A stretch of 64,000 bases of DNA, from positions 4,402,001 to 4,466,000 of the forward strand of contig OZ244981.1 in the NCBI GenBank assembly GCA_965223085.1, given 5' to 3'. A program made the position numbers and the translations under genes. The notes beneath the pieces were generated by a model. It saw nothing but the letters and a program-made list of their open reading frames with translations. It did not search any database and was not told where the DNA came from. How positions within the stretch are numbered: position 1 is the first letter of the stretch; each line of letters starts with the position of its first letter. Source of the stretch: CBDCVO01 sp965223085. GTDB lineage: Bacteria; Pseudomonadota; Gammaproteobacteria; Ga0077536. This document shows, piece by piece, positions 36,250-46,217 of this stretch.

Positions 36250-38487
36250 TTAAGCGCGTCGCTGCTTTTTATGCGGTTTTTGCGGCGATTTTGGGTAGTA
36301 AAAACCGCTCGGCGCTTCGGTATGAAAATCAGCGGTGCCGGTGTCGGTATACGGGAATTTGTCGATCTCCCAAAAGTCCAAATAGAGGTCCACGATTTTC
36401 TCGGACAACTTGGCGGAACGCGCGAACGTTTGCGCAACAACCGTTCCAACGTCTCCCTTAGTCGCGCGTTTTCGCTCTGCTCGCCACCATCGCGCGGCGG
36501 GTTGTGAATCTGCCAAGCGACGCGCGCGGATCTTGGCACGCTCGTTGTCGGTCGCTTTCGCGGTTTTGCGATAACCATAGACTTTGCGTGCATAGGCTTC
36601 GCTCACGAGTCCATTGGCCAAATCGCGCGCGATTTTAGCGCGGTCCCGTTCGATCGGATCCCCGTAGCCACAACCACCGTTATAGTTCACCCCGAAAAGA
36701 TCGCCGTCCGCAAGATTAGGTGACCACGTATTTAGCGGTCCACAATACCATTCCTCTGCCGTCAAACGACCATCGTTAAACATCGCTTCGGCTTCGTTGA
36801 TGCTGGAGGGAACTTTGTCATCGCGCGCGATCAATTCTTTCATATTCGTTCCTCGTGCCCATAAGCACTTCCAACCAGGCGCAGGATAACCTCCGAATAG
36901 ACCCTTATGAAAAACACCGCCGTTGTGCGCGCCGGAGGCTGACAACGTTACGTTGACCAAACGCGAACCACGCACGAGCCATAAGGACTCCCACGCCGCG
37001 CCGCCCCGATTACGACCCGCGGCATGATGATCGGTGACGAAGCTGCGGCCGATGTAAAGATTGGGCCCCGTCATCTCCCAAACTTCAGCGTCACCCTGAA
37101 TGCCTTCCGAATTCCAGATCGGGCTGCCGCAATCGAGACCGTCGTCGACGCCGCGGGCGCCAAACGATTCGGCGGCCATTTCGAAATTCTGGTAACCGGT
37201 ATGGTTGCCATACTGATCAAAACCCGCGACTCCGACAATACAGGTTGGCGTCGACATGATGATTTCTTCGATAAAACCGCGCGCGAACCAACTGATCCCG
37301 AACATGCGCCACACATTCGCGAAGATCGGGATCAACGTCCACCATGCGAGCGACGTCGCCGCACCCGCATAATTTGCATTGACGATGGAACCCTCGGGCA
37401 AATACTGCTTGACCGCGAGATAAGCGCCATCATTGACCCGACCGTCATAGTTCAACAACTGAGTCAACGTGATCCAAAAACCGCCGTTCATCGGACCCAC
37501 GGCGCAATTAAATGGATGAAAACTCCACCCCGTCGACCCTTCGAAATCGAGCTCAATATGGCCGTTCTTCGTGATAGTCATTTCATTATGAACGAAATCA
37601 ATGAAGTCACCCTTAGCTAAAGGGTGGGTAAACGGGATATGCGATCGTTTGTGCACCGGCATCGTCAAGCCCCGGTAAGTGCCTGGGACCATCGTCGTCT
37701 TCACACGCTTGACAAAATTTCGCCGCCCCTCCTCGATGAGTTCGCGCACACCCTGCTGGTAGTAGCTAAAACCGAACTGGTCGACGATTTTTCCGAGCGC
37801 TTCACGGATCATCAAACAACCCGACAGCTTGGCTTTATCGTCCAAGGTCCACCAATTGGAATTACGCAGGCCCATTTTCAACCGCAACAAATAATCCTTA
37901 CGGAAATTGTCGTTCTCGCCAACCTTCTCCGCGCTGATGTGCAAACCTTCGCCAAAACGGTCCGGTGAGAACACCGTCATGCCCGGCCCTTCGTAGGTAC
38001 CGGACTCCAGTTCATGGGATACTGAGCCGATCCAAGCGATTATTTCACCGTTATGAAAAACCGGGATGCAGGTCATCACATCGGGTGTGTGCACGCCACC
38101 AGCCCAAGATTCATTATTTTCGAAAATATCGCCCGGGCGGATCTTTGGATCGTCTTCGTAGCCGTTCCTTATCATGAATTTGATGAATTCCGATAAGGTA
38201 TGCACATGCACCATGATGCCAGTCGACAATGCGATGGCGTCACCCTCGGGCGTGTAGACGCCGATGACAAATTCCTCGAAGTCCCGGATCGCCGGCGAGG
38301 AGGCGATGTATTTCATCGTTTCCCGGACTGAAATAATCGTCGATAAAATGCGCGAGTGAAAGGCCTCGAACTTCAGTGGGTCTTTGTCGTGCAAGGCGAG
38401 TTTTTTCAGGCCGTAATAATGTCCCGTTTTTTCATAGAGGTCCTCTGAATGATCGAGCTTCTCTAATAGAGTTGTTTTTTTTGCCAT
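36250..38487 (-). CDS. acxB: Acetone carboxylase alpha subunit (hydantoinase B family)
   Basis: 745 residues, near the known alpha-subunit size. Hydantoinase B/oxoprolinase marks include STIISVRETMKYIASSPAIR, GVYTPEGDAIALSTGIMVHV, IRPGDIFENNESWAGGVHTPD and DFEGSTGWSFHPFNCAVGPM. The complex of alpha, beta and gamma uses ATP, bicarbonate and acetone to make acetoacetate. The start ATG at 38487 has GAGGAG upstream and lies 22 bases past the beta stop, so both are in one transcript. A hydantoinase-B pseudogene of a different subgroup lies at 62099. Confidence 0.93.
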   Translation of the reverse strand: MAKKTTLLEKLDHSEDLYEKTGHYYGLKKLALHDKDPLKFEAFHSRILSTIISVRETMKYIASSPAIRDFEEFVIGVYTPEGDAIALSTGIMVHVHTLSEFIKFMIRNGYEDDPKIRPGDIFENNESWAGGVHTPDVMTCIPVFHNGEIIAWIGSVSHELESGTYEGPGMTVFSPDRFGEGLHISAEKVGENDNFRKDYLLRLKMGLRNSNWWTLDDKAKLSGCLMIREALGKIVDQFGFSYYQQGVRELIEEGRRNFVKRVKTTMVPGTYRGLTMPVHKRSHIPFTHPLAKGDFIDFVHNEMTITKNGHIELDFEGSTGWSFHPFNCAVGPMNGGFWITLTQLLNYDGRVNDGAYLAVKQYLPEGSIVNANYAGAATSLAWWTLIPIFANVWRMFGISWFARGFIEEIIMSTPTCIVGVAGFDQYGNHTGYQNFEMAAESFGARGVDDGLDCGSPIWNSEGIQGDAEVWEMTGPNLYIGRSFVTDHHAAGRNRGGAAWESLWLVRGSRLVNVTLSASGAHNGGVFHKGLFGGYPAPGWKCLWARGTNMKELIARDDKVPSSINEAEAMFNDGRLTAEEWYCGPLNTWSPNLADGDLFGVNYNGGCGYGDPIERDRAKIARDLANGLVSEAYARKVYGYRKTAKATDNERAKIRARRLADSQPAARWWRAERKRATKGDVGTVVAQTFARSAKLSEKIVDLYLDFWEIDKFPYTDTGTADFHTEAPSGFYYPKSPQKPHKKQRRA

Positions 38488-38509
38488 GTCGCTCTCCTCA
38501 AATGCGGAC

Positions 38510-40657
38510 TTACTTTACGCCCGGGCGATAATGAATGAGACGCCGGTTATCAAACGCGACGTGGCGTTGTGGCGGAATATACAAAGTCGTTGCCGGATGT
38601 TCGATCACCGCAGGGCCGTTGACGATATTCCCAGCTTTAAGTTCGTCCATTTCGTAGATGCGAAACTCGCGGCGCTTGCCTCGATAGTAGATTTTTCGTG
38701 CACCCTTCTCGGCCGCCGATGGCGGTTTCTTGCCGCTTTTCCGCACTACCGATAATGCGGGTTTCGGGGTCGGTACATCTGCCGCGAGCGCGACCTCTAA
38801 GATCTGGTAACCGACCGCGCTATCGAGCGCCTGCTCCGGATAAATGGTGGTGTAGACTTGTTCGAAACGACGCATAACTTCGTCGAGATCAGCCAAGGTT
38901 TTCAATCTCGGTTTGTCCCATAACACCTCAAAATCCGATAACTGATTCGTGAACCTCACATAAGCAAAATGGGAAAGTTTAGCATCGGAAAACTTCCAGC
39001 CATGTTGCTTGAAATCTGCCGCCGCACGTTTTTCCAGAGCATCCCAGGCATTGTTGATCGCATCGATAGCCAAACGCTTCACTTCTTTTACATGCGACTC
39101 TTTTCCCGGTGGACAGGCAGCGACGATGCTCTGATGGTAACGATAGCGGCGCGGCGCGCACAGTACGCCGAAGGCAGAAAACACTGCTGCAAACGGGAAC
39201 GTCACGATATCTTTCATGTTCAAACCCTCGACGACATCGGCAAGGCCGAGCGGGCCACCACCGCCATACATCATCAAGGTATAGTCCTTGGTGTCGTAAC
39301 CACGACCACGTAACATATTGACCAAGAACTCGTGCATGTAATCGCAGACCAATAAATGCGCCCGTTCCGCGAACTCATAGACTCCTGCGTTGAAATGTTT
39401 CGCCATCGGTTCCAAGGCTCGAACCGCGGCGTCCAGGTCTAGCTGCACATCGCCACCGAGAAAATAATCAGGATTCAACATGCCCAGTAGAATGTGGCAA
39501 TCGGTGATCGTCGGCACCGACCAATTCAAGCACCGACCCACATCTGAACCTGCGCTGCGCGGACCAACAGTCAGTTTTCCGGTTAAAGGATGCACCCCCA
39601 ACTCTGAACCCATGCCTGCGCCGATCGACTCCGAGTGAATCATGGGAATATTGGTGCGAAACGACAATAAGGTCGGTTCTCGGATGATGGGTATCATGCC
39701 GTCGCGAATAATGCCGACATCGAAACTGGTACCTCCAATATCGCAGCCAACGACATTACCCGAGCCGATTATCTCGCCGACGTAGTGGCCGCCGAGCACG
39801 CCCCCCACGGGACCCGAAACATAAGATTCATAGAGTCGCTTCGTGCTGATCGGCACCGTGCCCCCATGTGCCAACAGTGTCGAGACTTCTTTGTCGAAAC
39901 CGTGCTTGCGCGCCTTTTTCTCTACTTCCTTGAAATGCACGCGCGCGCGTTCTCCCGCATAAGCCTGCGCGACAACACTGGCGAGACGCGTATATTCTTT
40001 ATGGGTCGGTGCAATTTCTGACGATAGCACTACGGGTATTTTTTTTGCCACACGCTTGACGATGCGCGCTGCCTGCTGCTCGTGCGCGGGATTCATGTGC
40101 GAAAATAAAAACATGATCGCGATCGACTCAGCGCCCGCGTCGAGCAGGGCTTGCGTTTGGCGCTCGACGTCGCCTTTGCGCAGCGGGATCACTTCTTGAC
40201 CGAACATATCGAGGCGCTCTTGCACGCCGACAACGCGTTCGCGTGGAATGGTTGGATCTTCGTGATGATGGGTAACCGTGTGTAGCCGATCAGAATACGG
40301 ATAGCTGATCCAGCCGCCCTCACCTTTTTCCATCAAGAGATAGTCTTCAAATCCTTGGGTCACCATTAAACCGACTTTCGCGCCAGTCTTACTCAGCAAG
40401 GTGTTGAGCATGATCGTGCCGGCGTAGACGATCACTTCACTCGTGCCCATTACCTCTTCGGTTTTGCGATCGGCGGTAGCCGCACCGTCTTTGATCGCGC
40501 CGATGAAACTGATCGATTCGTTCTTCTTGTTCGTTAAGTATTTGCCGACGAGAAAACGTCCTTCGGCATCGACGATAACGGAGTCGGTCATCGTGCCCCC
40601 GGCGTCAAGTGCAATCCAATTTTCGCCCTTGCGGACGCCGGATCTACGCGTAGCCAT
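38510..40657 (-). CDS. acxA: Acetone carboxylase beta subunit (hydantoinase A family)
   Basis: 715 residues from the ATG at 40657, chosen because GAGGAG lies eight bases upstream; earlier TTG/ATG codons overlap that site. The N-terminal actin-like ATPase motif is WIALDAGGTMTDSVIVDA; the second phosphate-binding motif is VGCDIGGTSFDVGII; APTHKEYTRLASVVAQAYAG and MMYGGGGPLGLADV also fit. The beta subunit is thought to activate bicarbonate and acetone by phosphorylation. The gene leads the acxA-acxB-acxC operon. A possible regulator is not adjacent; in other acetone-utilisers AcxR is encoded beside it, and it is absent here. Confidence 0.93.
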   Translation of the reverse strand: MATRRSGVRKGENWIALDAGGTMTDSVIVDAEGRFLVGKYLTNKKNESISFIGAIKDGAATADRKTEEVMGTSEVIVYAGTIMLNTLLSKTGAKVGLMVTQGFEDYLLMEKGEGGWISYPYSDRLHTVTHHHEDPTIPRERVVGVQERLDMFGQEVIPLRKGDVERQTQALLDAGAESIAIMFLFSHMNPAHEQQAARIVKRVAKKIPVVLSSEIAPTHKEYTRLASVVAQAYAGERARVHFKEVEKKARKHGFDKEVSTLLAHGGTVPISTKRLYESYVSGPVGGVLGGHYVGEIIGSGNVVGCDIGGTSFDVGIIRDGMIPIIREPTLLSFRTNIPMIHSESIGAGMGSELGVHPLTGKLTVGPRSAGSDVGRCLNWSVPTITDCHILLGMLNPDYFLGGDVQLDLDAAVRALEPMAKHFNAGVYEFAERAHLLVCDYMHEFLVNMLRGRGYDTKDYTLMMYGGGGPLGLADVVEGLNMKDIVTFPFAAVFSAFGVLCAPRRYRYHQSIVAACPPGKESHVKEVKRLAIDAINNAWDALEKRAAADFKQHGWKFSDAKLSHFAYVRFTNQLSDFEVLWDKPRLKTLADLDEVMRRFEQVYTTIYPEQALDSAVGYQILEVALAADVPTPKPALSVVRKSGKKPPSAAEKGARKIYYRGKRREFRIYEMDELKAGNIVNGPAVIEHPATTLYIPPQRHVAFDNRRLIHYRPGVK

Positions 40658-40889
40658 GCACATACTCCTCAACGTGTTCGAGTTGCAGAAATTTGGATAA
40701 GCGGTAACCGTCGTGATGTAGCACGTTTTTTTGTTTTCTAAAACGACAATACGGACAACGCTAACTGTGACTTCGTTAGCGCGACTTTGTCAACCCGCAC
40801 GGAGCTTAGCCACAGACTGCTGGCATTTGGGCCGCGCTTTGATTATTTTGAAATGGTACCCACACCCCCTTCAAAGCGCTGCAAATACT

Positions 40890-41816
40890 ATGATCCTTCG
40901 TCTTTCTCCTCGCCGCGCCTTCGCATCGCTTGCATTGCCCGCATGGCTCGCGTTGCTGCTCATCCAAACGGCCCTGGCAGACGATACGGGTGTGCTGCGC
41001 GTGTTACTCACCAATGACGACGGTTACGACGCACCGGGAATTCGCGCCGTTGCCACCGCGCTCCGCGCAGCCGGTCACGACGTCGTTACGGTCGCGCCAC
41101 GCACCCAGCAAAGCGGCACCGGCATGAAGATATCTCTGCGCGAACTCCGCGTTACGAACGCTGAACCCGATGTGTGGATAATCGACGGGACCCCGGCTGA
41201 CGCCGTCAATTTCGCGCTGCGCAAGGTGTTCGAAGAAGCACCACCGGATATCGTCATATCGGGTGCGAACTTCGGCCAAAACATCGGCACCAACACCAAT
41301 AGTTCCGGTACCGTGGGCGCAGCGCTCATGGCAGTACAAAACGGCGTGCCCGCGATCGCACTATCGGTCGGTCTAGAATGGGTGGAACGTAACCAAGACC
41401 CGCCTTTTGCTAGCACCCACCAGGCCTTCGCTCCCGCGGCCGAACTCCTCACAAAATTGCTCGGAGCGCTGCGCACGGAGCACCATGGTCGTGCTTTATT
41501 GCCGCCCGGCTTAGCGTTAAACGTTAACTATCCCGTGCGCACGCCCGTACGTGGTGTCCGCGTTGTTACGGTCGGCGCCCGCGGCGGCTTCTCGATGAAC
41601 TACCAACAGGCGCAAAACAGCACTGAAGTACAGGTCGTACTCGCGCAAGAGCATTCCAACGACGAGCAACACGACGCTGACCTCGCCGCGTTCGACGCAG
41701 GTTATGTGGGTATCTCGATTCTCGATGGTAATTGGGGCGCTCCGCACGCCGCGCTCGAGAAGCTACTTCGCGACATCGCGAACAAGCGCTTCCGCGGCGG
41801 GATCATCAGTCGCTAA
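40890..41816 (+). CDS. surE: Secreted 5'/3'-nucleotidase SurE
   Basis: 308 residues from the ATG at 40890. Metal-dependent nucleotidase: VLLTNDDGYDAPGIRA (Asp pair), TVAPRTQQSGTGMKIS, GTPADAVNFAL and SGANFGQNIGTNTNSSGTVG (metal-binding Asn). Unlike E. coli SurE (about 250 residues, cytosolic) it has a signal peptide: MILRLSPRRAFASLALPAWL and a cleavage ALA near residue 31. It is therefore likely periplasmic. The usual neighbour pcm is absent. The 3' end overlaps the convergent MscS gene by 54 bases. Confidence 0.9.
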   Translation: MILRLSPRRAFASLALPAWLALLLIQTALADDTGVLRVLLTNDDGYDAPGIRAVATALRAAGHDVVTVAPRTQQSGTGMKISLRELRVTNAEPDVWIIDGTPADAVNFALRKVFEEAPPDIVISGANFGQNIGTNTNSSGTVGAALMAVQNGVPAIALSVGLEWVERNQDPPFASTHQAFAPAAELLTKLLGALRTEHHGRALLPPGLALNVNYPVRTPVRGVRVVTVGARGGFSMNYQQAQNSTEVQVVLAQEHSNDEQHDADLAAFDAGYVGISILDGNWGAPHAALEKLLRDIANKRFRGGIISR

Positions 41817-42905
41817 AGGCGCTTCGATATGGATAGTTGAAGTCGGGAATGCGATCTCGGCGTCGTGGCCTTCGATGATATTAATAATCTTCAACAACAC
41901 GTCTTGTTTGATTTCGTGATACCGGATCCACTCAGATGTTTTTGTGAAGGTATAGACAAAAAAATCGAGTGATGAGGGTGCGAAAGCATTGAAATTAACG
42001 ATCAAGGTCTGTCGCGTATCGATTTCTTCGTGATCGAGTAGCATTTGTTTTACGTCCGCTACAATCGCAGCCATTTTTGATACATCCTCGTAACGAATGC
42101 CGATAGTTTCGTAAATTCGTCTATTAGACATGCGTGACGGGTTTTCCACCGCGATCTGCGTAAATACGCCGTTGGGAACGTATAGCGGTCGCTTGTCGAA
42201 CGTGCGGATCTCCGTTAAGCGCCAACCGATGCGCGTAACCGTGCCTTCAATGTCACGCTCCGGCGAGCGGATCCAATCGCCGACATTGAACGGTCGATCG
42301 AGGTAGATCATCATGCCGCCAAAAAAATTCGCCAATAAATCTTTGGCTGCGAAACCGACCGCGATACCGCCGATCCCACCGAAGGCCAGCACCCCGGAGA
42401 TGCTATAACCCAAGGTCTGTAAAACAACCAAGGTCGCGGTAATGATGACCGCTAAACGCAGTAACTTAGCGATCGCATCAGCGGTAGTCAGGTCGACACG
42501 CCGCCCATCCGCGTAACTCGCAGCGATATATCCACGTTTTGCACGCCCGATAAATCGATATAAAAACCACGCCAACGCGGCAATAACACCGACATCACGA
42601 AGCGGCCCGACGGCTTCGAAGATTGGATTGGGTTTAGCCGCCTGGGCAATAGTGATCGCGTAACTTAGCCCGACGAGCCAGGCCAATGCGCGCAGCGGTT
42701 TGCGTCCCGCCGCGATGAACGCCTCATCCCAAAACGTCTTAGTGCCCTTAAGCTGGGACTCCAAGCGCCCTAGCAACCGGGTTTGAGCGAGATCCAATGT
42801 CAGCGTCAGCAACACCACTAGGAAGACTTGTACTACCCAAGACTCACTCGAGAGGTAGCGAGTTAAGCCATCGATCAAATCAGCGAACGTCACGCTATTC
42901 GACAT
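41763..42905 (-). CDS. Small-conductance mechanosensitive ion channel (MscS family)
   Basis: 380 residues with four to five membrane helices before the pore helix. The pore region is VLAFGGIGGIAVGFAAKDLLANFFGG, the MscS-family TM3 with Gly/Ala packing, followed by the beta domain (IYLDRPFNVGDWIR, GTVTRIGWRLTEIRTFDKRP, PNGVFTQIAVENPSRMSNRR). The cytosolic C-terminal domain has DFFVYTFTKTSEW. It releases osmolytes on hypo-osmotic shock. It follows the P450 gene after 21 bases, so the two may share a transcript. Confidence 0.92.
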   Translation of the reverse strand: MSNSVTFADLIDGLTRYLSSESWVVQVFLVVLLTLTLDLAQTRLLGRLESQLKGTKTFWDEAFIAAGRKPLRALAWLVGLSYAITIAQAAKPNPIFEAVGPLRDVGVIAALAWFLYRFIGRAKRGYIAASYADGRRVDLTTADAIAKLLRLAVIITATLVVLQTLGYSISGVLAFGGIGGIAVGFAAKDLLANFFGGMMIYLDRPFNVGDWIRSPERDIEGTVTRIGWRLTEIRTFDKRPLYVPNGVFTQIAVENPSRMSNRRIYETIGIRYEDVSKMAAIVADVKQMLLDHEEIDTRQTLIVNFNAFAPSSLDFFVYTFTKTSEWIRYHEIKQDVLLKIINIIEGHDAEIAFPTSTIHIEAPLATDDPAAEALVRDVAK

Positions 42906-42926
42906 AGAGGACCTGCATAGACAATT

Positions 42927-44135
42927 TCAACAGATGTTCTGTAGCGGCATCTCACGCACCCCACGCATGACCAAGGTGTCCATATACTGATATCCGTGTT
43001 CGCTTAGCGCTAGGTCGGGCAGTCGTTCGATCGCTGCACCGATAGCGATCTCGCCTTCCAGGCGCGCGAGCGGTGCGCCGAGGCAGAAATGTATTCCGGT
43101 GTTAAAGGTCAAATGCGGGTTAGGGTGACGCTCGACGTCGAAGCGCTCGGGTTGATCGAAACGACGGGGATCATGATTGGCACCGTTGATCATTACGAAT
43201 ATTCGTTGTCCAGGTATTAACGTTTTACCGTGAAGCTCGTGTTCAACCGCGACCACCCGCACTAACGCACCGGTCGGTCCATCGTAACGTAAGATTTCTT
43301 CTAATGCGCGGCGCAAACCGCTGGGATCGGCGCGCAACTTAGCTAATTCTGCAGGATGAGCCAGCAACGCGCGCACCCCGTTGCCGATCAGATTCGTCGT
43401 CGTTTCGTGACCACCAAACAAAAACAACATGCAACTGCCGATGATTTCCTCTTCGCTCAAATGCAAGCCGTCTTCAGTTGCGGCGATCAGTTCACTGATC
43501 ATGTCGTCGCCTGGATCACGCTGGCGGGCGCGAACGTAGTCGCGAAAATACGCGGCCATCGCCACTGCACCTTCTTCGGCTAAGGCGTATTTTTCTGGTG
43601 AAACAGTTGCGCCACCGATGAAGGGTTGCATTTTATTTGACCAAATTCTGATATCGTTCATATCGGAAAGCGGTAAGTCGAGCATTTCCATGATCACAGT
43701 GGCTGGCAAAGGGTAGGCAAAAACCTCGATAAAATCGAACCGCTGCCGGGTAAGCAAAGGTTTAAGCAAATGATCGACTGCGGTTTGTACCGCGGGGCGT
43801 AGGCGCTCAATACCGCGGGGCGTAAAAACCTGATTCAGCAGTTGACGCAATTTCGTGTGGTCGGGTGGATCTTTAAATGCAACCCAAGTATTGAGATACT
43901 TTATGATGTTCGCGATCGCGCGTTGCTCCGCTGGGGGCAGGTGCCGATAAAATGGTGTGAGACGATCGGCCGAGACCTCCGCGTTCATTTGGATCCGACG
44001 TACATCATCGTAACGCGTGACAACCCACGCATTCAAAGCCTCACACCAATGCAACGGATCTTCGTCCTGTAGCCGGCGCAGGACCGGGATAGGGTCTTGA
44101 ATCGTTGCCGGATCACGTGGATCGTAGGTAAGCAT
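42927..44135 (-). CDS. Cytochrome P450
   Basis: 402 residues, soluble bacterial type. I-helix oxygen-binding motif FGGHETTTNLIGNG, ExxR in ALEEILRYDGP, and the heme-binding loop FNTGIHFCLGAPLARLEGEI with the Cys ligand at about 351. Substrate recognition cannot be read, and no ferredoxin or ferredoxin reductase lies nearby, so electron partners are encoded elsewhere. Start ATG at 44135 behind GAGGAG. It is divergent from the thiolase-to-selenoprotein operon at 44243 and upstream of MscS. Confidence 0.95.
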   Translation of the reverse strand: MLTYDPRDPATIQDPIPVLRRLQDEDPLHWCEALNAWVVTRYDDVRRIQMNAEVSADRLTPFYRHLPPAEQRAIANIIKYLNTWVAFKDPPDHTKLRQLLNQVFTPRGIERLRPAVQTAVDHLLKPLLTRQRFDFIEVFAYPLPATVIMEMLDLPLSDMNDIRIWSNKMQPFIGGATVSPEKYALAEEGAVAMAAYFRDYVRARQRDPGDDMISELIAATEDGLHLSEEEIIGSCMLFLFGGHETTTNLIGNGVRALLAHPAELAKLRADPSGLRRALEEILRYDGPTGALVRVVAVEHELHGKTLIPGQRIFVMINGANHDPRRFDQPERFDVERHPNPHLTFNTGIHFCLGAPLARLEGEIAIGAAIERLPDLALSEHGYQYMDTLVMRGVREMPLQNIC

Positions 44136-44242
44136 GTAGCTGACTCCTCAGGGACCATTGACCGATTCGACCATCGGACGCTTGAATTCGCTATGATGAA
44201 TGCTATTTTGACACATTCGCATTCCGCAGGGGTTATCCAACC

Positions 44243-45499
44243 ATGACCGATGCCTACATCGTCGGTGTGCACTGTACGCCGTTTGGCAAGCACCCAAGCT
44301 CGAGCTACAAAGACCTAACCCGCGAAGCCTATCTCGGTGCGCTTGCTGACGCAGCTTATGATGATGGTGAGACCATCGAGCAAGCGTGGTTCGGCAACTG
44401 CGGTATGTGGACGGATGGCCAGGGCAGTATTCGCGGCCAGGTCTGCTTTACCCCCTTGCTGCGGGAAGGGCGATTTCCCGAGCGCGTACCGATGGTCAAT
44501 GTCGAAGGCGGTTGCGCAACTGCGTCGTTGGCATTGCACGGCGCGGTGAAGGATATTTGGAGTAACGCGGCGCATACGAGCTTAGCCATCGGTGTCGAAA
44601 AGACGTTCTACCCCGACGCCGCGGAAAAGACCAAAGCGTTGTTTGACGGTGGCATCGATCAATACGACGCGCACGAATGGCAAGACTATTATCGCGCCGC
44701 CGGTGAGCAATGTGGAAAACCGTTTGAACCCGGTCCCGATCGCACGGTGTTTATGGACACTTACGCTATGCAGGCCTGTTACCACATGAAGAAATTCGGT
44801 ACCACGCAAGCACAGATCGCCACGGGCGCGGCGAAAAACCACTGCCACGGCGCGCTCAATCCGGGTGCGCAATATCGCTTTCGCATGACGACCGAAGAAG
44901 TGCTTGATGATCGCCTGGTATCCTACCCATTGACCCGCGCCATGTGTGCGCCGATCGGCGATGGTGCGGCCGCGGCGCTGGTAGTCTCTGGCGCACGCCT
45001 GCGCGAGCTCCCGGCGGCGGTCCGCGAGCGCGCCGTCCGTATCGTGGCGCAGGGTCTCTCGGGCGGTAAGTACCGCACGCTCGACGAAGCGGGTTTGAGC
45101 CACACGGCGGCCCAAAAAGCCTATCGTATGGCGGGTCTTACACCGACAGACATCAGCATCGCGGAAGTTCACGATGCCACGTCGTTTTGCGAAATCTATC
45201 AAGCCGAAATGATGGGCTTTTGCGCGCCCGGTAGGGGGGGTGACTTCATCGCTAGCGGCGCGACCGCACTGGACGGGCGTCTGCCGATCAACACCTCTGG
45301 CGGCTTAGTCTCCAAAGGTCATCCTGTCGGCGCGACCGGATTATCGATGGTTTATGAACTATGCCAACAATTGCGCGGCGACGCCGGGGATCGTCAAGTC
45401 GCCAAGCTACGCTACGCGCTCGCCGAGAACGGCGGAGGCGTGATGGGATTTGACGAGGCGGCTTGTTCGGTGTTGATCCTCGAAAAGCCTCAGCCATAG
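44243..45499 (+). CDS. Thiolase-family protein, SCP-x/acetyl-CoA acetyltransferase type
   Basis: 418 residues. Catalytic Cys91 in VNVEGGCATASLALHGA, His/Asn region HDATSFCEIYQAEMMG (in place of NEAFA of ordinary thiolases), and INTSGGLVSKGHPVGATG. The ENGGG motif near the end replaces the second Cys, as in SCP-x-like thiolases acting on branched or steroid-type acyl-CoAs. First gene of a tight operon that continues with a DsbA-like, a thioredoxin-fold fusion and the selenoprotein gene (gaps of 37 and 21 bases, then a 4-base overlap). Confidence 0.9.
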   Translation: MTDAYIVGVHCTPFGKHPSSSYKDLTREAYLGALADAAYDDGETIEQAWFGNCGMWTDGQGSIRGQVCFTPLLREGRFPERVPMVNVEGGCATASLALHGAVKDIWSNAAHTSLAIGVEKTFYPDAAEKTKALFDGGIDQYDAHEWQDYYRAAGEQCGKPFEPGPDRTVFMDTYAMQACYHMKKFGTTQAQIATGAAKNHCHGALNPGAQYRFRMTTEEVLDDRLVSYPLTRAMCAPIGDGAAAALVVSGARLRELPAAVRERAVRIVAQGLSGGKYRTLDEAGLSHTAAQKAYRMAGLTPTDISIAEVHDATSFCEIYQAEMMGFCAPGRGGDFIASGATALDGRLPINTSGGLVSKGHPVGATGLSMVYELCQQLRGDAGDRQVAKLRYALAENGGGVMGFDEAACSVLILEKPQP

Positions 45500-45536
45500 T
45501 TTATCACTAAGAACCGCTATCGGCCTTGCGCAATAC

Positions 45537-46196
45537 GTGACTACGCTACACCAATTAGAAATCGTCTCCGATGTCGTGTGCCCCTGGTGTTACGTCGGCA
45601 AACGACGCTTGGAGCTCGCTTTAGGCCTATTGCGGGATGACTATGACTTCAATATTGCCTGGCGTGCGTTCGAGCTGAATCCCTGGATACCGGCTGAAGG
45701 CATCGCACGCGATCACTATTGCGTGCAGAAATTCGGTTCCTTGGAACACGCGCAGCAGCTATACGCCAACGTGGCCACGCAGGCCGAGGACGACGGTCTT
45801 GCCATGGATCACTTAGCGATCACGCGCATGCCGAACACGCGCGATGCCCATCGCTTAATTTGGTTTGCGACCGATGCCGACCAACAAGACATTATCGTCG
45901 ACGCGTTGTTTAAAGCCTATTTCGTCGACGGCCGTGACATCGGCGCTCGGCAAACCCTGATCGACATCGCGCAGGATTGCAATATGCCAGCATCGACGGT
46001 TGCCGAGTTTCTCGCCAGCGAAGCGGGCGTGACAGAAATCATCGCAGAAGAACAACGCGCCCACGAACTCGGCATAAACGGTGTGCCGGCGTTTCTCATC
46101 GATGGCCGCTACTTGTTCTCGGGTGCGCAAACGGCCGCAACCATCAGTCTCGCTATTCGCAAAGCTGCGGATAAATTATCTAGTGGAATGATTTAG
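45537..46196 (+). CDS. DsbA-family oxidoreductase (FrnE/2-hydroxychromene-2-carboxylate isomerase type)
   Basis: 219 residues from GTG. Thioredoxin fold with a redox motif CPWC in SDVVCPWCYVGKRRLELAL (residues about 11-29), helical insertion, and cis-Pro segment GINGVPAFLIDGRYLFSGAQ. This is the FrnE branch of DsbA-like proteins, cytosolic because there is no signal peptide. It may catalyse thiol-disulphide exchange or cis-trans isomerisation of glutathione adducts. In this operon it stands beside a CPTC thioredoxin-like fusion and a Sec protein, which suggests a common redox role. Confidence 0.9.
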   Translation: MTTLHQLEIVSDVVCPWCYVGKRRLELALGLLRDDYDFNIAWRAFELNPWIPAEGIARDHYCVQKFGSLEHAQQLYANVATQAEDDGLAMDHLAITRMPNTRDAHRLIWFATDADQQDIIVDALFKAYFVDGRDIGARQTLIDIAQDCNMPASTVAEFLASEAGVTEIIAEEQRAHELGINGVPAFLIDGRYLFSGAQTAATISLAIRKAADKLSSGMI

Positions 46197-46217
46197 CTTG
46201 CCGGGTCGAGATCACTT

